From contig CALGSZ010000032.1 of NCBI GenBank assembly GCA_937901745.1, positions 1 to 64,000 of the forward strand: a stretch of DNA of 64,000 nt, given 5' to 3'. Both the position numbers and the translations under genes were made by a program. This DNA comes from an uncultured Chloroflexota bacterium. GTDB taxonomy: Bacteria > Chloroflexota > Chloroflexia > Thermomicrobiales > UBA6265. The notes beneath the pieces are model-generated. The model was not told the DNA's origin. It worked only from the letters and a program-made list of their open reading frames with translations, and did no database searches. Below, in pieces: positions 50,766-60,618 of the stretch (positions are counted from its first letter, which is position 1; every line of letters begins with the position of its first letter).

Positions 50766-51521
50766 ATGACGAGTCTCGGCGATTACCAGCTCAGTGAGTT
50801 TCCCCTCGGGATTCCACCTCTCGCGCTCCCGGATGAACGTCGCGCTTCAGGAATGGAGAGCGCCGCCCGTCAGGAACTCCGGCGTTCCGACGAGCTTCTC
50901 TGCCGCGCCATCATGGCAGTGGCCGCGGGACAATCCGAAGCTGCCCTAGCGGATGCCACGCGCAGCTTGATGGTCTTCGGCCACGTTGCGGACATGACCG
51001 CGACGGCAGCGCGCGCAACGTCCGGCGATGGTGACTCGCGTCACCGTGAGGCGCTTGCCGCCCAAACGCTAGCGCTGCTCGAGCTGCTGCCGGGACGGCT
51101 GCGGATCGGCGCGACGATCGTCCGGTCGGTAGCTGGAGGCCGGGAGAGACTTCTCGCGGCTGTTACGGGAATGGTTCGCCAGTCGAGCGCCATCCGGGAG
51201 CTGCTCGGCGAGATCGGTCTGTGCCGCCTGCTAGCGGACCTCCAGACAGCGATCGAGCCGGAGCGGTCGGTGCAGTCGACATCGGGTTCCACATCCGCGG
51301 CTCGGGCCGGTGGCATCTCCCCGACCGTCCTCTCCCCGCGCGAGCGCCAGGTACTCGGCCTGATGGCCGAAGGGCTGACGAATCAGCAAATCGGCGCGCG
51401 GTTGGGCATCAAGGGCATTACTGTCAACACTTTCGCCAGCCGGATCTTCAATAAGCTCGGCGTTGACAACCGGGCGGCCGCCGCCGCCTACGCTGTCCGC
51501 CACGGACTCGTATCTCTCTGA
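50766..51521 (+). CDS. LuxR-family transcriptional regulator
   Basis: 251 residues from ATG 50766 with AGGAGGAAATAGCC directly upstream. The C-terminal HTH is typical: LSPRERQVLGLMAEGLTNQQ, IGARLGIKGITVNTFASRIF, NKLGVDNRAAAAAYAVRHG (residues about 185-250). The N-terminal 180 residues, Leu/Ala/Arg-rich helices (ELLCRAIMAVAAGQSEAAL, LALLELLPGRLRIG), match no known sensor and lack the receiver Asp. It may bind a ligand directly. It is divergent from the dehydrogenase gene, which it may regulate. Confidence 0.88.
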   Translation: MTSLGDYQLSEFPLGIPPLALPDERRASGMESAARQELRRSDELLCRAIMAVAAGQSEAALADATRSLMVFGHVADMTATAARATSGDGDSRHREALAAQTLALLELLPGRLRIGATIVRSVAGGRERLLAAVTGMVRQSSAIRELLGEIGLCRLLADLQTAIEPERSVQSTSGSTSAARAGGISPTVLSPRERQVLGLMAEGLTNQQIGARLGIKGITVNTFASRIFNKLGVDNRAAAAAYAVRHGLVSL

Positions 51522-51752
51522 GCGAAAACCTTCGCCGCGACCTGCGCCGGCGCCTCATCCTCAGCCGGCGCAGCGGCTCCTCAACTCCCCTCACCACCCA
51601 AACGCACAGACCGCGCGGCGTGCGAACGCGCCCGCGTCATTCGGTCACGCTCTCGTGCGCGAGTGGAGCGACACCACAAACTTGTTTCGCGTAGACTGCG
51701 CTTTGCGCTGGCTGGGATCCGCGTACGTTGGGAATGGAGCGGGAGTCGGAGC

Positions 51753-53045
51753 GTGGTCGTCGAAACGGCGCGGTCGCGCGAGGAGGCAACGGGTCAAGCG
51801 AGCGCCGGGGCAGTACCTGGCGCGCGGGATGGGGAGCTAACCGAGGCGGAGATATCGCGAGGATTCATTCTCCTCGCCGTCGCCTCGTTTTGCTTCCAGA
51901 TGATGATGAACGTCACCGAGTCGATCCGGCCGAACTTCTTCCGGGACATCATCGGCATGGACGGCGCACTGAACGGTTATCTCATCGCCATCCGCGAGCT
52001 TCCCGGCTTCCTGCTCATTTTCGTCGCCGCTGCCTTGCTTCGCCTCGGCATGGCACGCGCCGCCTTCATTTCCATCGCGGTAGCCGGCGTTGGCTTCGCC
52101 TCGTTCGCGGGTACCCATACCTTCGCGCAAGTCATCATTCCAACGCTGATCAGCAGCGTTGGCTATCACTCGATGCTGCAATTGCAGCCCGCGCTCGGCC
52201 TCTCGCTCGCTCGACGCGGCGAGGAAGGCACGATCCTCGGTCGCGTCAACAGCATCGGCTTCTTTGGCAGCCTCCTGGGGATGACAACCGTCTTCCTCGT
52301 CCTGCTTGGCGTCGAGCGTTGGACTGGCGACCTCGAAGCGCATCAAGAGCCGTATCTGCGCGCCTTCTTCATTTTCTCGGGAATGGTCGCGCTGATCGGA
52401 GCGGCCGCGATCCTGCGCTTCCCGGTTTCAGCGGCGGACCAGAAGGCCGCGCAGGAGGCGCCGCGCATCACCTGGCGCCGCGACTACAAGCTCTACTACT
52501 GGCTGTCGTTCCTCGATGGCAGCCGGATGCAGATCTACTTCGCCTTCGCTCCATTCGTGTTGGTCGAAGAGTTCGACGTGAACGCGCGCGCCCTGACGCT
52601 GCTCCTGATCGTCGCGTCATTGATCAACTGGCTAACCGGGAAGCGAGTCGGCCGCGCGGTCGATCGCTTCGGTGAAAAGCGCGTGCTGACCGCCGGCTAT
52701 ATCTGCCACCTCATCGTCTTCCTCGGCTTCGCCTTCGCGCCGAACGTCTGGTTCGCCTACCTTTGCTACCTCGGCTACAACTGGCTCTTCCTCTTCTCGA
52801 TCGGCACGACGACGTACCTACGGAAGATCTGCCGGCGAGAAGACCTGGCGCCGAGCCTGGCAATGGGCGTCTCGCTCTCCCACCTGACCGCGATCGTGGT
52901 GCCGATCTTCGGCGCGGCGCTCTGGGACCGCCTCGGCTACCAGTTCCCGTTCTTGTTCGGCACCGTCTTCATCCTCCTCTCGCTCTGGGCCACGCAGAAG
53001 ATCGACGTCGAGCGCCAGCGCGTCCGCGTCGCTTCGGCCGCGTGA
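51753..53045 (+). CDS. Major facilitator superfamily transporter
   Basis: 430 residues from GTG 51753 with GGAG just upstream; the frame from 51663 is not conserved at its start. Twelve hydrophobic segments are visible, in two halves: the first starts FILLAVASFCFQMMMNVTE and includes RELPGFLLIFVAAALLRLGM; the second is preceded by a loop rich in Ala/Gln, with YYWLSFLDGSRMQIYFAFAP. The substrate is unknown. A DRFGEKRVLTAGYICHLIVF stretch is the conserved loop between helices of the second half. Confidence 0.85.
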   Translation: MVVETARSREEATGQASAGAVPGARDGELTEAEISRGFILLAVASFCFQMMMNVTESIRPNFFRDIIGMDGALNGYLIAIRELPGFLLIFVAAALLRLGMARAAFISIAVAGVGFASFAGTHTFAQVIIPTLISSVGYHSMLQLQPALGLSLARRGEEGTILGRVNSIGFFGSLLGMTTVFLVLLGVERWTGDLEAHQEPYLRAFFIFSGMVALIGAAAILRFPVSAADQKAAQEAPRITWRRDYKLYYWLSFLDGSRMQIYFAFAPFVLVEEFDVNARALTLLLIVASLINWLTGKRVGRAVDRFGEKRVLTAGYICHLIVFLGFAFAPNVWFAYLCYLGYNWLFLFSIGTTTYLRKICRREDLAPSLAMGVSLSHLTAIVVPIFGAALWDRLGYQFPFLFGTVFILLSLWATQKIDVERQRVRVASAA

Positions 53046-53275
53046 GGTCGAGAGGCACGCGTATTGCCTCCCAGCCTCTCACAAGGACTCTCTGAGGGGG
53101 GTCGAGCACCGGTTTCGAATCCTCAGCGCTTCGTGTCGGGATCGGAGCGGCGGATTCGGAACATGGTGCAGTTGCGGTTCTGTTTTCGTCCGCGTCGCAG
53201 GGCGAGCTACGGTGAGCCGTCTTCGACAAAGGACGACGGGCCAGGACAAAGAGGCTAAGGCGGAGGGATCGCGGC

Positions 53276-53677
53276 ATGATGCAAGAGCATGATCTCGATA
53301 TTGAAGCGCGGCGGCTCTTGAAGGAAGCGTTACAGGCAGGCACTCGCGCGCAGGCGGTCCTTAGCTTGATCAATCAATCCAGGGCATTGCGAGCCGAAGC
53401 GGAAGACCTTAGGCAACAGGCAACCGCCTTGGCCACGGACGACGGGAGCGTACCGGCCCACGAGATTGCCGACGAGCGGACGGCACTCGCGAATGCCATC
53501 GGACGCTTACTGGTGCGACAGTTCGGGCTCAACGACGCAGGCATCGCACGATTATCGGAGTCGACCAGCGCCATTCTCGCCCACAAGCTGAGGCACGGCG
53601 TCCAGCTTGACAGCGCACAGATCAGAGCGGCCTTACTCGAAGCGATCGACAAATTCCTCTCCGATCGCGCGGCCTAG
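53276..53677 (+). CDS. Hypothetical helical protein
   Basis: 133 residues from ATG 53276, with CGGAGGG upstream. Charged heptads (LDIEARRLLKEALQAGTRAQ, LRAEAEDLRQQATALATDD) suggest one long alpha-helical bundle. A second half has LVRQFGLNDAGIARLSESTSA and ALLEAIDKFLSDRA. No family or catalytic motif is recognised. It converges on the glycan operon, 26 bases from the giant membrane protein's stop. Confidence 0.6.
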   Translation: MMQEHDLDIEARRLLKEALQAGTRAQAVLSLINQSRALRAEAEDLRQQATALATDDGSVPAHEIADERTALANAIGRLLVRQFGLNDAGIARLSESTSAILAHKLRHGVQLDSAQIRAALLEAIDKFLSDRAA

Positions 53678-53702
53678 CAGCCAGTCAACTCTGCTCGACG
53701 CG

Positions 53703-56700
53703 TTAGGCGTCCGCGCCGGAGTACTCGTAGATCGTGACGCCGTCCTCCTGGTAGGCAACGCGCAGCTTGCCCTCGGCGGCAGCGCGCTCGAACTTCCGCA
53801 ACGCGCCCTCGTCGTAATAGGTCCGCTCCAGGGGACCGATGTAGATGTAGCGGACGTGGTACCGGTCGAGGAGCGGGCGGATCTCGTCGAACGTCGTCCA
53901 CGAGCCGAGCATCTCCTCGACATCTTGCTTGCGCCGCTGGATCAACGCCTCGTATCCGGCTCGCTGCTGAGTTTGATGCCAGTCCCAGCCGATGACTGTC
54001 GGCAGTCCGGTGTAGACGCTGACGCGCGAGCCCCAACGGTAAAGCGGCGTGACGCCCTCCAGGATCACCGGTGATCCCTGGACGTTGTCTTGTAGCCAGC
54101 GGATCGCGTTGTAGTCCGGCGCCAGGGAGTAGGACTGCCCCGCGCGTCCCTCGGGGAAATCGTCGTAGGTCGCCCACGGCATGTAGGCCATGCCGTCGAG
54201 CGTGCGCGGCAGCGACGTGAAGCGGTCGTTCAGCCGAGCAGGCGTCGCCAGCGCCGGGTAGGTCAAACCGGCGAGGATCAGCACGATCGCGACCGCGCTC
54301 CAGGCGACCTTCGCCGACAGCGCGAACAGGCTCCTTCGCTGCAGCACGAGGACGCCGATCCCTACCGCCGCCGCGAGCGCCAGAAGCACCCAAACCTGGA
54401 GATAGAACTTGAATACGGTGTTCATCCGCCCGATGTCGCCGCGCAGGGTGTAGCGCTCCACCGCGCCGCTGATGAGCAGCGCGACCGCGATCATGCCGCA
54501 GAGGAGGAGGCGGGTTGGATCATCGCGGCGCTGCCAGGCGACGAGCGCGGTCAGGCCAAGAAGCACGACGAGCAGCAGGATGAGCGCGTCCAGCAGCAGG
54601 GAAAGTGCAATGAGCGCCGCCACCACGATCGCGACGGCGAGCGAAGGCCGGATCGGCCATGCCCGAGTGCCGAAGGCGAACGAGGCATCTAGGTGACGCT
54701 CACCGGACGGTAGTGCGCCGTACGTCCAGCGGATACCGAGCGGCCTGGGCACCGGCCACAACGGTTGCGCCGCCGCCAATTCGGCGAGCAGGTACGAGAC
54801 GACGAAGAAGAGCAGCACACCGTAAATGATCAGGTACTCGACAGGGCGAGTCGTCGGCGCCGTCCAGGGATCGAAGCCGCTTGCCGGCTGCGCGTAATGC
54901 GCGAAATAGGGCCAGAAAAAGAGTCGCCCGAGAGCGACCGTCACCACGGTCCAGATCGCCGCCCGGCGAAGCGCGGCGTACGACAGCCGCCAGGTCTCCT
55001 CCCTTGTCGCCGCTCGCGGCCAAGCCACCGCGACGAGAGCGAGAACTGGGCCGCCTTCAGGCGGAGCGGGGGACGGCTCATCCGACTCGACTGGCCGGAC
55101 CGCGCCGGCGACCACTTCGAGCAGCAGGAACGCGCCGGCGGTGATCAGCACGTAGGTCGGGAAGTCCCAAGTGTTGAGCGGGTACAGAACGCCGGTCAGC
55201 AGCCCGGCTAGGGCGACAAGCCCTCCCCGTTGTGCCGCGCGCCGCCAAGGGATTGCCCGCAAGAGCGCGCGCCAGCCGGTCGGCGGCCGGAAGACTGGCG
55301 CGTCCGATTCGAGCGACGCGGGCTCATCGGCCGGCCAGCGCGGCGCGCAGACGATCGCCAACGCAACGATCAGCGCGGCGACCGTGAACGGCAGCGCCAT
55401 CATGTGGGGATGAAGGTCGGCGAAGAGGAAGCTGAAATACGGGAACTCGTTGATCGTCCCCTCGATGATGCGTGACGGGTCCCAGAAGGCGTTGCTCGGC
55501 AGCGGCTGCCGCTCCACGATCGCGCGCCACACGCCGCGGACGATATCGCCGAGCGTTCCCAACGCCAGCGGATTGGACGGCGCCGGCAGATAACCGTACT
55601 CGCCGTGCCCGATGCGCCGCGCCATGTCGAGGTTGCCGATGACCGCGACGAGGAGCGGGCCCGCCAGTCCGAGCAACAGAACGACGAACGGCCGGCGCGG
55701 ACGCTTCCCGCGTTGCAGGATGCGCAGCACCGCCGCCGTGAACGACCAGGCATTCAGCACCAAGAGCGCGAAGAGGGCCGCGACGGAGACATTGAAGGCG
55801 ATCTCCGGGACGACGCCGGTCAACCGGACGACGGCAGCGAGGATTGCCCAGCCGAAGTAGTAGTAGTTCAGGTAGCCACCGGCGAACCAAGGATCATACG
55901 GCGGGAAGTGCGTCGAGCGGATGATCGCGTTGAAGTACGCGAACTCCATCGGCTTCTCGCCGCCCCGCCACGGATGCCACAGATCGGGATTCTTCGACCG
56001 TAGCCAGGCGAACGCGAAAAATGCCGCGAGGAAGAGCACCTCGGCGAAGAGAATCTCCCGCCATTTCCGCCGCAGGTCGCCCGCGAAGTCTCGCCACCGC
56101 CGGCCGACCGCCAAGATGGAGAGGAGCGCCGTCACCGCGATCCCGGCAATGACCGGATCGCGGCCAAAGTCCACGACACGGAGACTCGCGAGGAGCCAGG
56201 CAAACCAGGCTGGGATCAGCAGCCCGACGGTCTTGGCGACGGCATAGCCGCGGTCGGGCAGCCCGCGCAGCACGCGCCAGCAAAGCGGGACAGCGGCCAG
56301 CGCCATGACTTGAAGCGCGAGGTACCACGCCCGCAGCGCGTGGCGGTTCGCCCAGCTCTCGCGGTCGAAGATCTCGCTCCACGTCCCGCCCGCCTGCTGA
56401 ACGCGGCGCTCGGCCTCGTCCATCATCAGCATGTCATGGCCGGCCTGATTGCTTCGGATCAGCGCGATGTCCTCTTCGAGCTTCGCGCCGAGTTGTTCAG
56501 CGATGCGCTCCCGGTCATAGGCTGCCGTCTTGCGGAAGATCAGCACCTTCGGGTGGTCGTAGACGGTGAACGCTTCCTCGGCGTTGTCGTCATTCAGCTC
56601 GATGCCGAGGAAGCGGGGATGGGACGTGAACGTCTTGACCAGCTCGAAGCCGAGCTCCCCGGAGAAGAGCATGCGGTAGTACTCGATCGTCATCGGAAAG

Positions 56701-58295
56701 CGCTCGGGCATGCGGACGACCGAGCCATAGATGCGGTTACTCGTTTCGAAGATGTAGTCGGCGCGATCGAGCGAGTCGAGGAGCGCTTCTAGCTTCTCGG
56801 GGGTGTCATTCGCGTAAAGATCGAGCCGCTCCTCCGGGTAGTCGGTCGGGCTCGGGTAGCCCGGCAGCGCGAGCGGAATGCCGTCGTCCCAGATGACGGA
56901 AGTCCGCGTCGAGCCACGGGGAATGTTCTCGTAGATCCACGCGGAAGCGGCAATCCGGGTAACCGGCCGCGTGTAGATGCTGGTGAAGGCGAGGGCGTAC
57001 CAGAGCGTCGGGAGGAGGACGATCACCAGCGGCGCATAGGCGACGACGCGATGCAACCACCCACGCGCCTGTCCCCAGGCCGCGATCCGAACGAGCAGCG
57101 CCGCCGCCAGCAGCACTAGGAACGGATACGCCGGCAGGACATAGCGCATCGTCTTGATGAACGCGGTGCCGTAGTAGAGGAGATGGAACGCCGGCCAGCC
57201 GGCGAGGACGACCAACCAGGTCGGCGGCCACCGCCGTGCGCTCACCAGCCGGAGACAAGCGAGTGTGACCGCGATCAGCGCCGTGACCCCAAGCGGCACG
57301 CCCATCCCCCAGCGCACCAGGTTTTCCAAGAGGAATGTCATCGGCGGGCGGTCCGCCCATTGGTGCGATGGCGGCATATCGGCGACGCCGCTCTGGACAG
57401 CGCTCCAATAACGCACCGTCTCCACGAAGCGCGGATCGAGCTCGAAGCTGAGCGGGCTGGGGCCAAGGAAGGCGTACGGCTGAAAGATCCGGAACGTCCA
57501 GGCCGCGCTGACGAGCGCGACGATCACGCCGAGGAACGGTGGCAGCGCGCGCCCGCCGGGGCGGCGGAACATCGCCCACCAGTCTTGGCGGCGCACCGCT
57601 TCCACGAGCGGCAGCGCGGTCACGGCGAGGATCGGCAACGCGCTGAGCTTGCTCGCGATCGCCAGGCTGGCCATCGCGCCGGCGAAGAGGTAGTCCCACC
57701 AGCGCCCCCGGTCGTTCGCCCGCAGCGCGAAGTAGAACGCGGCGAGGCAGAGAGTCGCCACGAACGTGTCGAAGGTGCCGTAATGGGAGAGCTGGATGTG
57801 CAGGACCGTCAGCGAGAGGAGGAGCGAGGCGACCAGCCCAGTGCGCACGCCGAAGAGCCGCCGCCCGACGAGATAGACGAGCAAGACCGTCAGCAGATCG
57901 AACGTCGCGGAAACGGCCCGGCTGACAAGATGGAAAGAGCCGTAGACATTCTGGCCGGTGAAGTCGGCAATCGCCTTGTCGAGAAAGAGCGGAAAGGTGC
58001 CGTAGATATAGTTGCCGAACTCGTTGTTGAAGGGATTGAGCGGTGAGGTGGCGCTGTCGAAGTAGTCGCTGATGCTATCCGGCCAGCGGATGCCTGTCGC
58101 CACCATCGTCAGGTAGCGCTCGTCCGGGTGCAGGTAATGCCCCTCGTCCCAATCTCGGCCAGTGAATCGGAGCCCGGCGGCTATGAGGAGGATGCCGATG
58201 AGGACGAGTGTGGCGCTGTGGCGGCGGACAGCGACGCGAGCGCCTTCTAGAGCCAGGCGGCCTCTAGATCTCTCGATGTGTTCCGTCTGCAGCAT
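53703..58295 (-). CDS. Giant membrane protein: GT39-like glycosyltransferase fused to DUF2298 (Chlor_Arch_YYY)
   Basis: 1,530 residues, many membrane helices. The N-terminal 680 residues are a GT-C fold glycosyltransferase of the GT39 type: the extracellular active-site loop is GRDWDEGHYLHPDERYL, and helices continue to about 600. From about 683 (GYAVAKTVGLLIPAWFAWLL) a DUF2298 domain follows, marked by GGYLNYYYFGW near 810, and by FSFLFADLHPHMMALPF. The C-terminal tail is soluble. GT39-type enzymes transfer mannose-like sugars from a lipid donor to exported proteins or lipids; DUF2298 is a membrane domain found in Chloroflexi and archaea and thought to be involved in glycan or lipid transfer. 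Downstream of a methyltransferase, GT4 and epimerase, so it likely acts in surface glycan making. Confidence 0.9.
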   Translation of the reverse strand: MLQTEHIERSRGRLALEGARVAVRRHSATLVLIGILLIAAGLRFTGRDWDEGHYLHPDERYLTMVATGIRWPDSISDYFDSATSPLNPFNNEFGNYIYGTFPLFLDKAIADFTGQNVYGSFHLVSRAVSATFDLLTVLLVYLVGRRLFGVRTGLVASLLLSLTVLHIQLSHYGTFDTFVATLCLAAFYFALRANDRGRWWDYLFAGAMASLAIASKLSALPILAVTALPLVEAVRRQDWWAMFRRPGGRALPPFLGVIVALVSAAWTFRIFQPYAFLGPSPLSFELDPRFVETVRYWSAVQSGVADMPPSHQWADRPPMTFLLENLVRWGMGVPLGVTALIAVTLACLRLVSARRWPPTWLVVLAGWPAFHLLYYGTAFIKTMRYVLPAYPFLVLLAAALLVRIAAWGQARGWLHRVVAYAPLVIVLLPTLWYALAFTSIYTRPVTRIAASAWIYENIPRGSTRTSVIWDDGIPLALPGYPSPTDYPEERLDLYANDTPEKLEALLDSLDRADYIFETSNRIYGSVVRMPERFPMTIEYYRMLFSGELGFELVKTFTSHPRFLGIELNDDNAEEAFTVYDHPKVLIFRKTAAYDRERIAEQLGAKLEEDIALIRSNQAGHDMLMMDEAERRVQQAGGTWSEIFDRESWANRHALRAWYLALQVMALAAVPLCWRVLRGLPDRGYAVAKTVGLLIPAWFAWLLASLRVVDFGRDPVIAGIAVTALLSILAVGRRWRDFAGDLRRKWREILFAEVLFLAAFFAFAWLRSKNPDLWHPWRGGEKPMEFAYFNAIIRSTHFPPYDPWFAGGYLNYYYFGWAILAAVVRLTGVVPEIAFNVSVAALFALLVLNAWSFTAAVLRILQRGKRPRRPFVVLLLGLAGPLLVAVIGNLDMARRIGHGEYGYLPAPSNPLALGTLGDIVRGVWRAIVERQPLPSNAFWDPSRIIEGTINEFPYFSFLFADLHPHMMALPFTVAALIVALAIVCAPRWPADEPASLESDAPVFRPPTGWRALLRAIPWRRAAQRGGLVALAGLLTGVLYPLNTWDFPTYVLITAGAFLLLEVVAGAVRPVESDEPSPAPPEGGPVLALVAVAWPRAATREETWRLSYAALRRAAIWTVVTVALGRLFFWPYFAHYAQPASGFDPWTAPTTRPVEYLIIYGVLLFFVVSYLLAELAAAQPLWPVPRPLGIRWTYGALPSGERHLDASFAFGTRAWPIRPSLAVAIVVAALIALSLLLDALILLLVVLLGLTALVAWQRRDDPTRLLLCGMIAVALLISGAVERYTLRGDIGRMNTVFKFYLQVWVLLALAAAVGIGVLVLQRRSLFALSAKVAWSAVAIVLILAGLTYPALATPARLNDRFTSLPRTLDGMAYMPWATYDDFPEGRAGQSYSLAPDYNAIRWLQDNVQGSPVILEGVTPLYRWGSRVSVYTGLPTVIGWDWHQTQQRAGYEALIQRRKQDVEEMLGSWTTFDEIRPLLDRYHVRYIYIGPLERTYYDEGALRKFERAAAEGKLRVAYQEDGVTIYEYSGADA

Positions 58296-58579
58296 CCGTC
58301 ACCTACCGCCGAGCGGCTGGTTGCCGGCAATGGCTGGGGCTTGAAGGCGGAGCGACAGCCTCGCGACGGCTCGAGGCCGCCGGTTCTGAGCGCGCGGGCA
58401 AGCCGGCATTCATCGCTCTCGCGGGACTCGCCGAACCTAGTGCGCCGTCCCGCACCTAGCGGACGCCTGGTAAGGCTCGCTGCTCACATCCCCGGCGCCT
58501 CGGCATCGGACCGACCACCCGCTCGTCGTTGCTCCCTGGCGCCTGTCCTCTCTCGCCTGTCCGCTCGATTGTACTCCCC

Positions 58580-59377
58580 TCAACCCGCCTTGACGCAGCG
58601 AACGAACTGGTACGCGCCGACCGGAGGCAACGGCTCCTCAAAGTAGCGGCGATACCACCACTCGAGCGGCTTCGCCTGCAGCGGATGAAGAACCCACCGC
58701 CCAAGAAGACGCTTGCTCAGGAGATTCGGGACACCCAAGTAATGCGCCAGGTCGAACGCTCGGTGCGCGGCCGGAGAGAAGTAGTAGTGATGCTCGACGA
58801 CCTCGAGCCCGACAGCGGCGAAGCGGTCGCGCCACACGGCGGGTGGATCGACATGGTAGTGGTAGGAGATCCGATTGAAGAACGCGCCGTATGCGTGTCC
58901 CAACCGCTCCAGCCCGAGCCGCCGAGCGACCGTCGCGCCGAGGAGATATTCCGGGTAGTGCTCGCTCGGGAGAGTGGTAGCGAAGGTGCCGCCCGGCCGC
59001 AGCACGCGCGCGATCTCGCGCAACGCCGCGTTGATGTCGGGGATATGCTCCAGCACGCAGTTGCTGACGACGGTCGCGAATGCGCCATCCGGGAAAGGCA
59101 TCTCGGTCGCGCTCGCCTGGACGAGATGCCGATAAACGACCGGACGGCGCTCCGCCGCCTCGCGAAGATCGCGGCGCATCGGGTCGATCCCGACGTCGAT
59201 CGGCTCGTTATAGGCGACCGACGCAAAATGCCCATCGCCGCAACCGACATCGAGGACAGGATGGATCAGGGGGACCGACGACATGAACCGGGCTTCGACG
59301 GAGCGGAGCAACGCCCGGTGCGGCGCCATCTCCCTAAGGTGCCGAGTCAGAAAGTCGGGAGTCGGCGGCGCGGCCAC
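58580..59377 (-). CDS. SAM-dependent methyltransferase
   Basis: 265 residues, class I Rossmann methyltransferase. Motif I is VLDVGCGDGHFASVAY, followed by VGIDPMRRDL and AFATVVSNCVLEHIPDINAAL, then LRPGGTFATTLPSEHY. Its pattern is that of UbiE/COQ5-like or glycan-methylating enzymes. Its C-terminal half adds FDLAHYLGVPNLLSKRLLG and WWYRRYFEEP, with no known function. It lies 5 bases after the GT4 gene and 284 bases before the giant GT39 gene, in the same minus-strand series. A sugar or lipid substrate is likely by context. Confidence 0.85.
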   Translation of the reverse strand: MAAPPTPDFLTRHLREMAPHRALLRSVEARFMSSVPLIHPVLDVGCGDGHFASVAYNEPIDVGIDPMRRDLREAAERRPVVYRHLVQASATEMPFPDGAFATVVSNCVLEHIPDINAALREIARVLRPGGTFATTLPSEHYPEYLLGATVARRLGLERLGHAYGAFFNRISYHYHVDPPAVWRDRFAAVGLEVVEHHYYFSPAAHRAFDLAHYLGVPNLLSKRLLGRWVLHPLQAKPLEWWYRRYFEEPLPPVGAYQFVRCVKAG

Positions 59378-59382
59378 TACGC

Positions 59383-60618
59383 TCAGGCCCCCTCGTCTGA
59401 GCGCTCGGCCGTGGACGCCGTGACGCTGGGATCAGGCCGGCGCTTTTCCTGGCACAGCGTCTCGAAGAGCCGCTCGTAGGCGCTCACGGTCACGTCGAGA
59501 TCGTAGACCCGCTCGATCTCGGCGCGCGATCGCACATAGCGCTGCTTATTGCGCAGCACGGTGGTGATCCCCTCGGCGAGCGCCGCGGCATTCGCGACGG
59601 GCACGATCTCGCCCATCCCGGTCACGCGGACCGGCTGGCGGACACCAGGCAGATTGCTCGCGACGACCGGCGTGCCGCAGAGCATCGCTTCGACCTGCAC
59701 CAGCCCGAAGGATTCGGTCGAATTGACGCTGGTCACCAGCAGGCAGTCGAGCGCACCGTAGTAAGCGGGCAGCGAGGCCGGATCGAGCGTGCCGAGAAAT
59801 TCCCAGTGATCCCCCAGCGCCGCGATGCGCGGCAGCAGGCGGTCGCGGTAAGCCTCTTCCCCGAGGACGTTCTGGTACGGTCCTGCGAAGAGCACCTTGA
59901 GCGTGGGGAACCGCTCGAGGAGGATCGGCATTGCCTCGACCAGGTACTCGATCCCCTTCTCCGCCGCGAAGCGCGCCGCGTAGCCGATGACCGGCCGTCC
60001 CTCCAGCCCGTGAGCGGCCCGAAACGCGGCCACGGCCGCTGGATCGGGCGCCGGCATAATGACCGGCGGCGGAATCACGACGAGCTTCTTGCGGAATCGG
60101 CGAAGGTATCGGGAATGGTCCGCGTAGTCTTGGGTATAGGCGACGATCCGGTCAGCTAGCAGCCCGGCGGCCATGTTGGCGACGAAGACGCCTTCGTCGA
60201 TTACTCGGTTGAATCGGCCAGCCGGCAATTGGAGATCGCAGTGATATGTCAAGACCGTCGGCTTACCGAAGAGACGGCCACGAAGGGCGATGCCCGCCGC
60301 GTCGAGCTGCGGCAGGTGCAGGCTGATGACGTCGTGCTCGCGGACGAGCCGGGTCGCCCAGTAGCCGAGCGTCGGCATGACGACGCCCTTGCTGATCCGC
60401 ATGACGACCGGCACCCGCACGATCCGCAGGCCGTCCAGCACCTCCTCGCGTGGCAGCGATCGCTCATATTGCGAGGTGAGGATCGTTACCTCGTGGCCGC
60501 GCGCCGCCAGGGCATGGCCCAGGCGCTCGACGTAAATCGTGAGCCCGCTGACGTGGGGCCGGTAATAGGTCAGTCCAAGCAGGACGCGCATCCGTCGCTC
60601 GCCTACGGCTCCGCCCAT
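59383..60618 (-). CDS. GT4-family glycosyltransferase
   Basis: 411 residues from ATG 60618, whose ATG overlaps the upstream stop (TGATG); a start at 60591 (MRVLLGLTYYRPHVSGLTIY) is a good alternative. GT-B fold: the N-terminal GLTYYRPHVSGLTIYVERLG, the acceptor-binding PVIGYAARFAAEKGIEYLVEAMPIL, and the donor motif STESFGLVQVEAMLCGTPVVASNLPGV (catalytic E-x7-E). It transfers a sugar from a nucleotide donor. Its partners suggest surface glycan synthesis. Confidence 0.9.
   Translation of the reverse strand: MGGAVGERRMRVLLGLTYYRPHVSGLTIYVERLGHALAARGHEVTILTSQYERSLPREEVLDGLRIVRVPVVMRISKGVVMPTLGYWATRLVREHDVISLHLPQLDAAGIALRGRLFGKPTVLTYHCDLQLPAGRFNRVIDEGVFVANMAAGLLADRIVAYTQDYADHSRYLRRFRKKLVVIPPPVIMPAPDPAAVAAFRAAHGLEGRPVIGYAARFAAEKGIEYLVEAMPILLERFPTLKVLFAGPYQNVLGEEAYRDRLLPRIAALGDHWEFLGTLDPASLPAYYGALDCLLVTSVNSTESFGLVQVEAMLCGTPVVASNLPGVRQPVRVTGMGEIVPVANAAALAEGITTVLRNKQRYVRSRAEIERVYDLDVTVSAYERLFETLCQEKRRPDPSVTASTAERSDEGA

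Noticed and set aside
53111..53122. GGTTTCGAATCC, resembling the T-arm of a tRNA
   Set aside because: No matching five-base stem, acceptor arm or anticodon arm is present around it.
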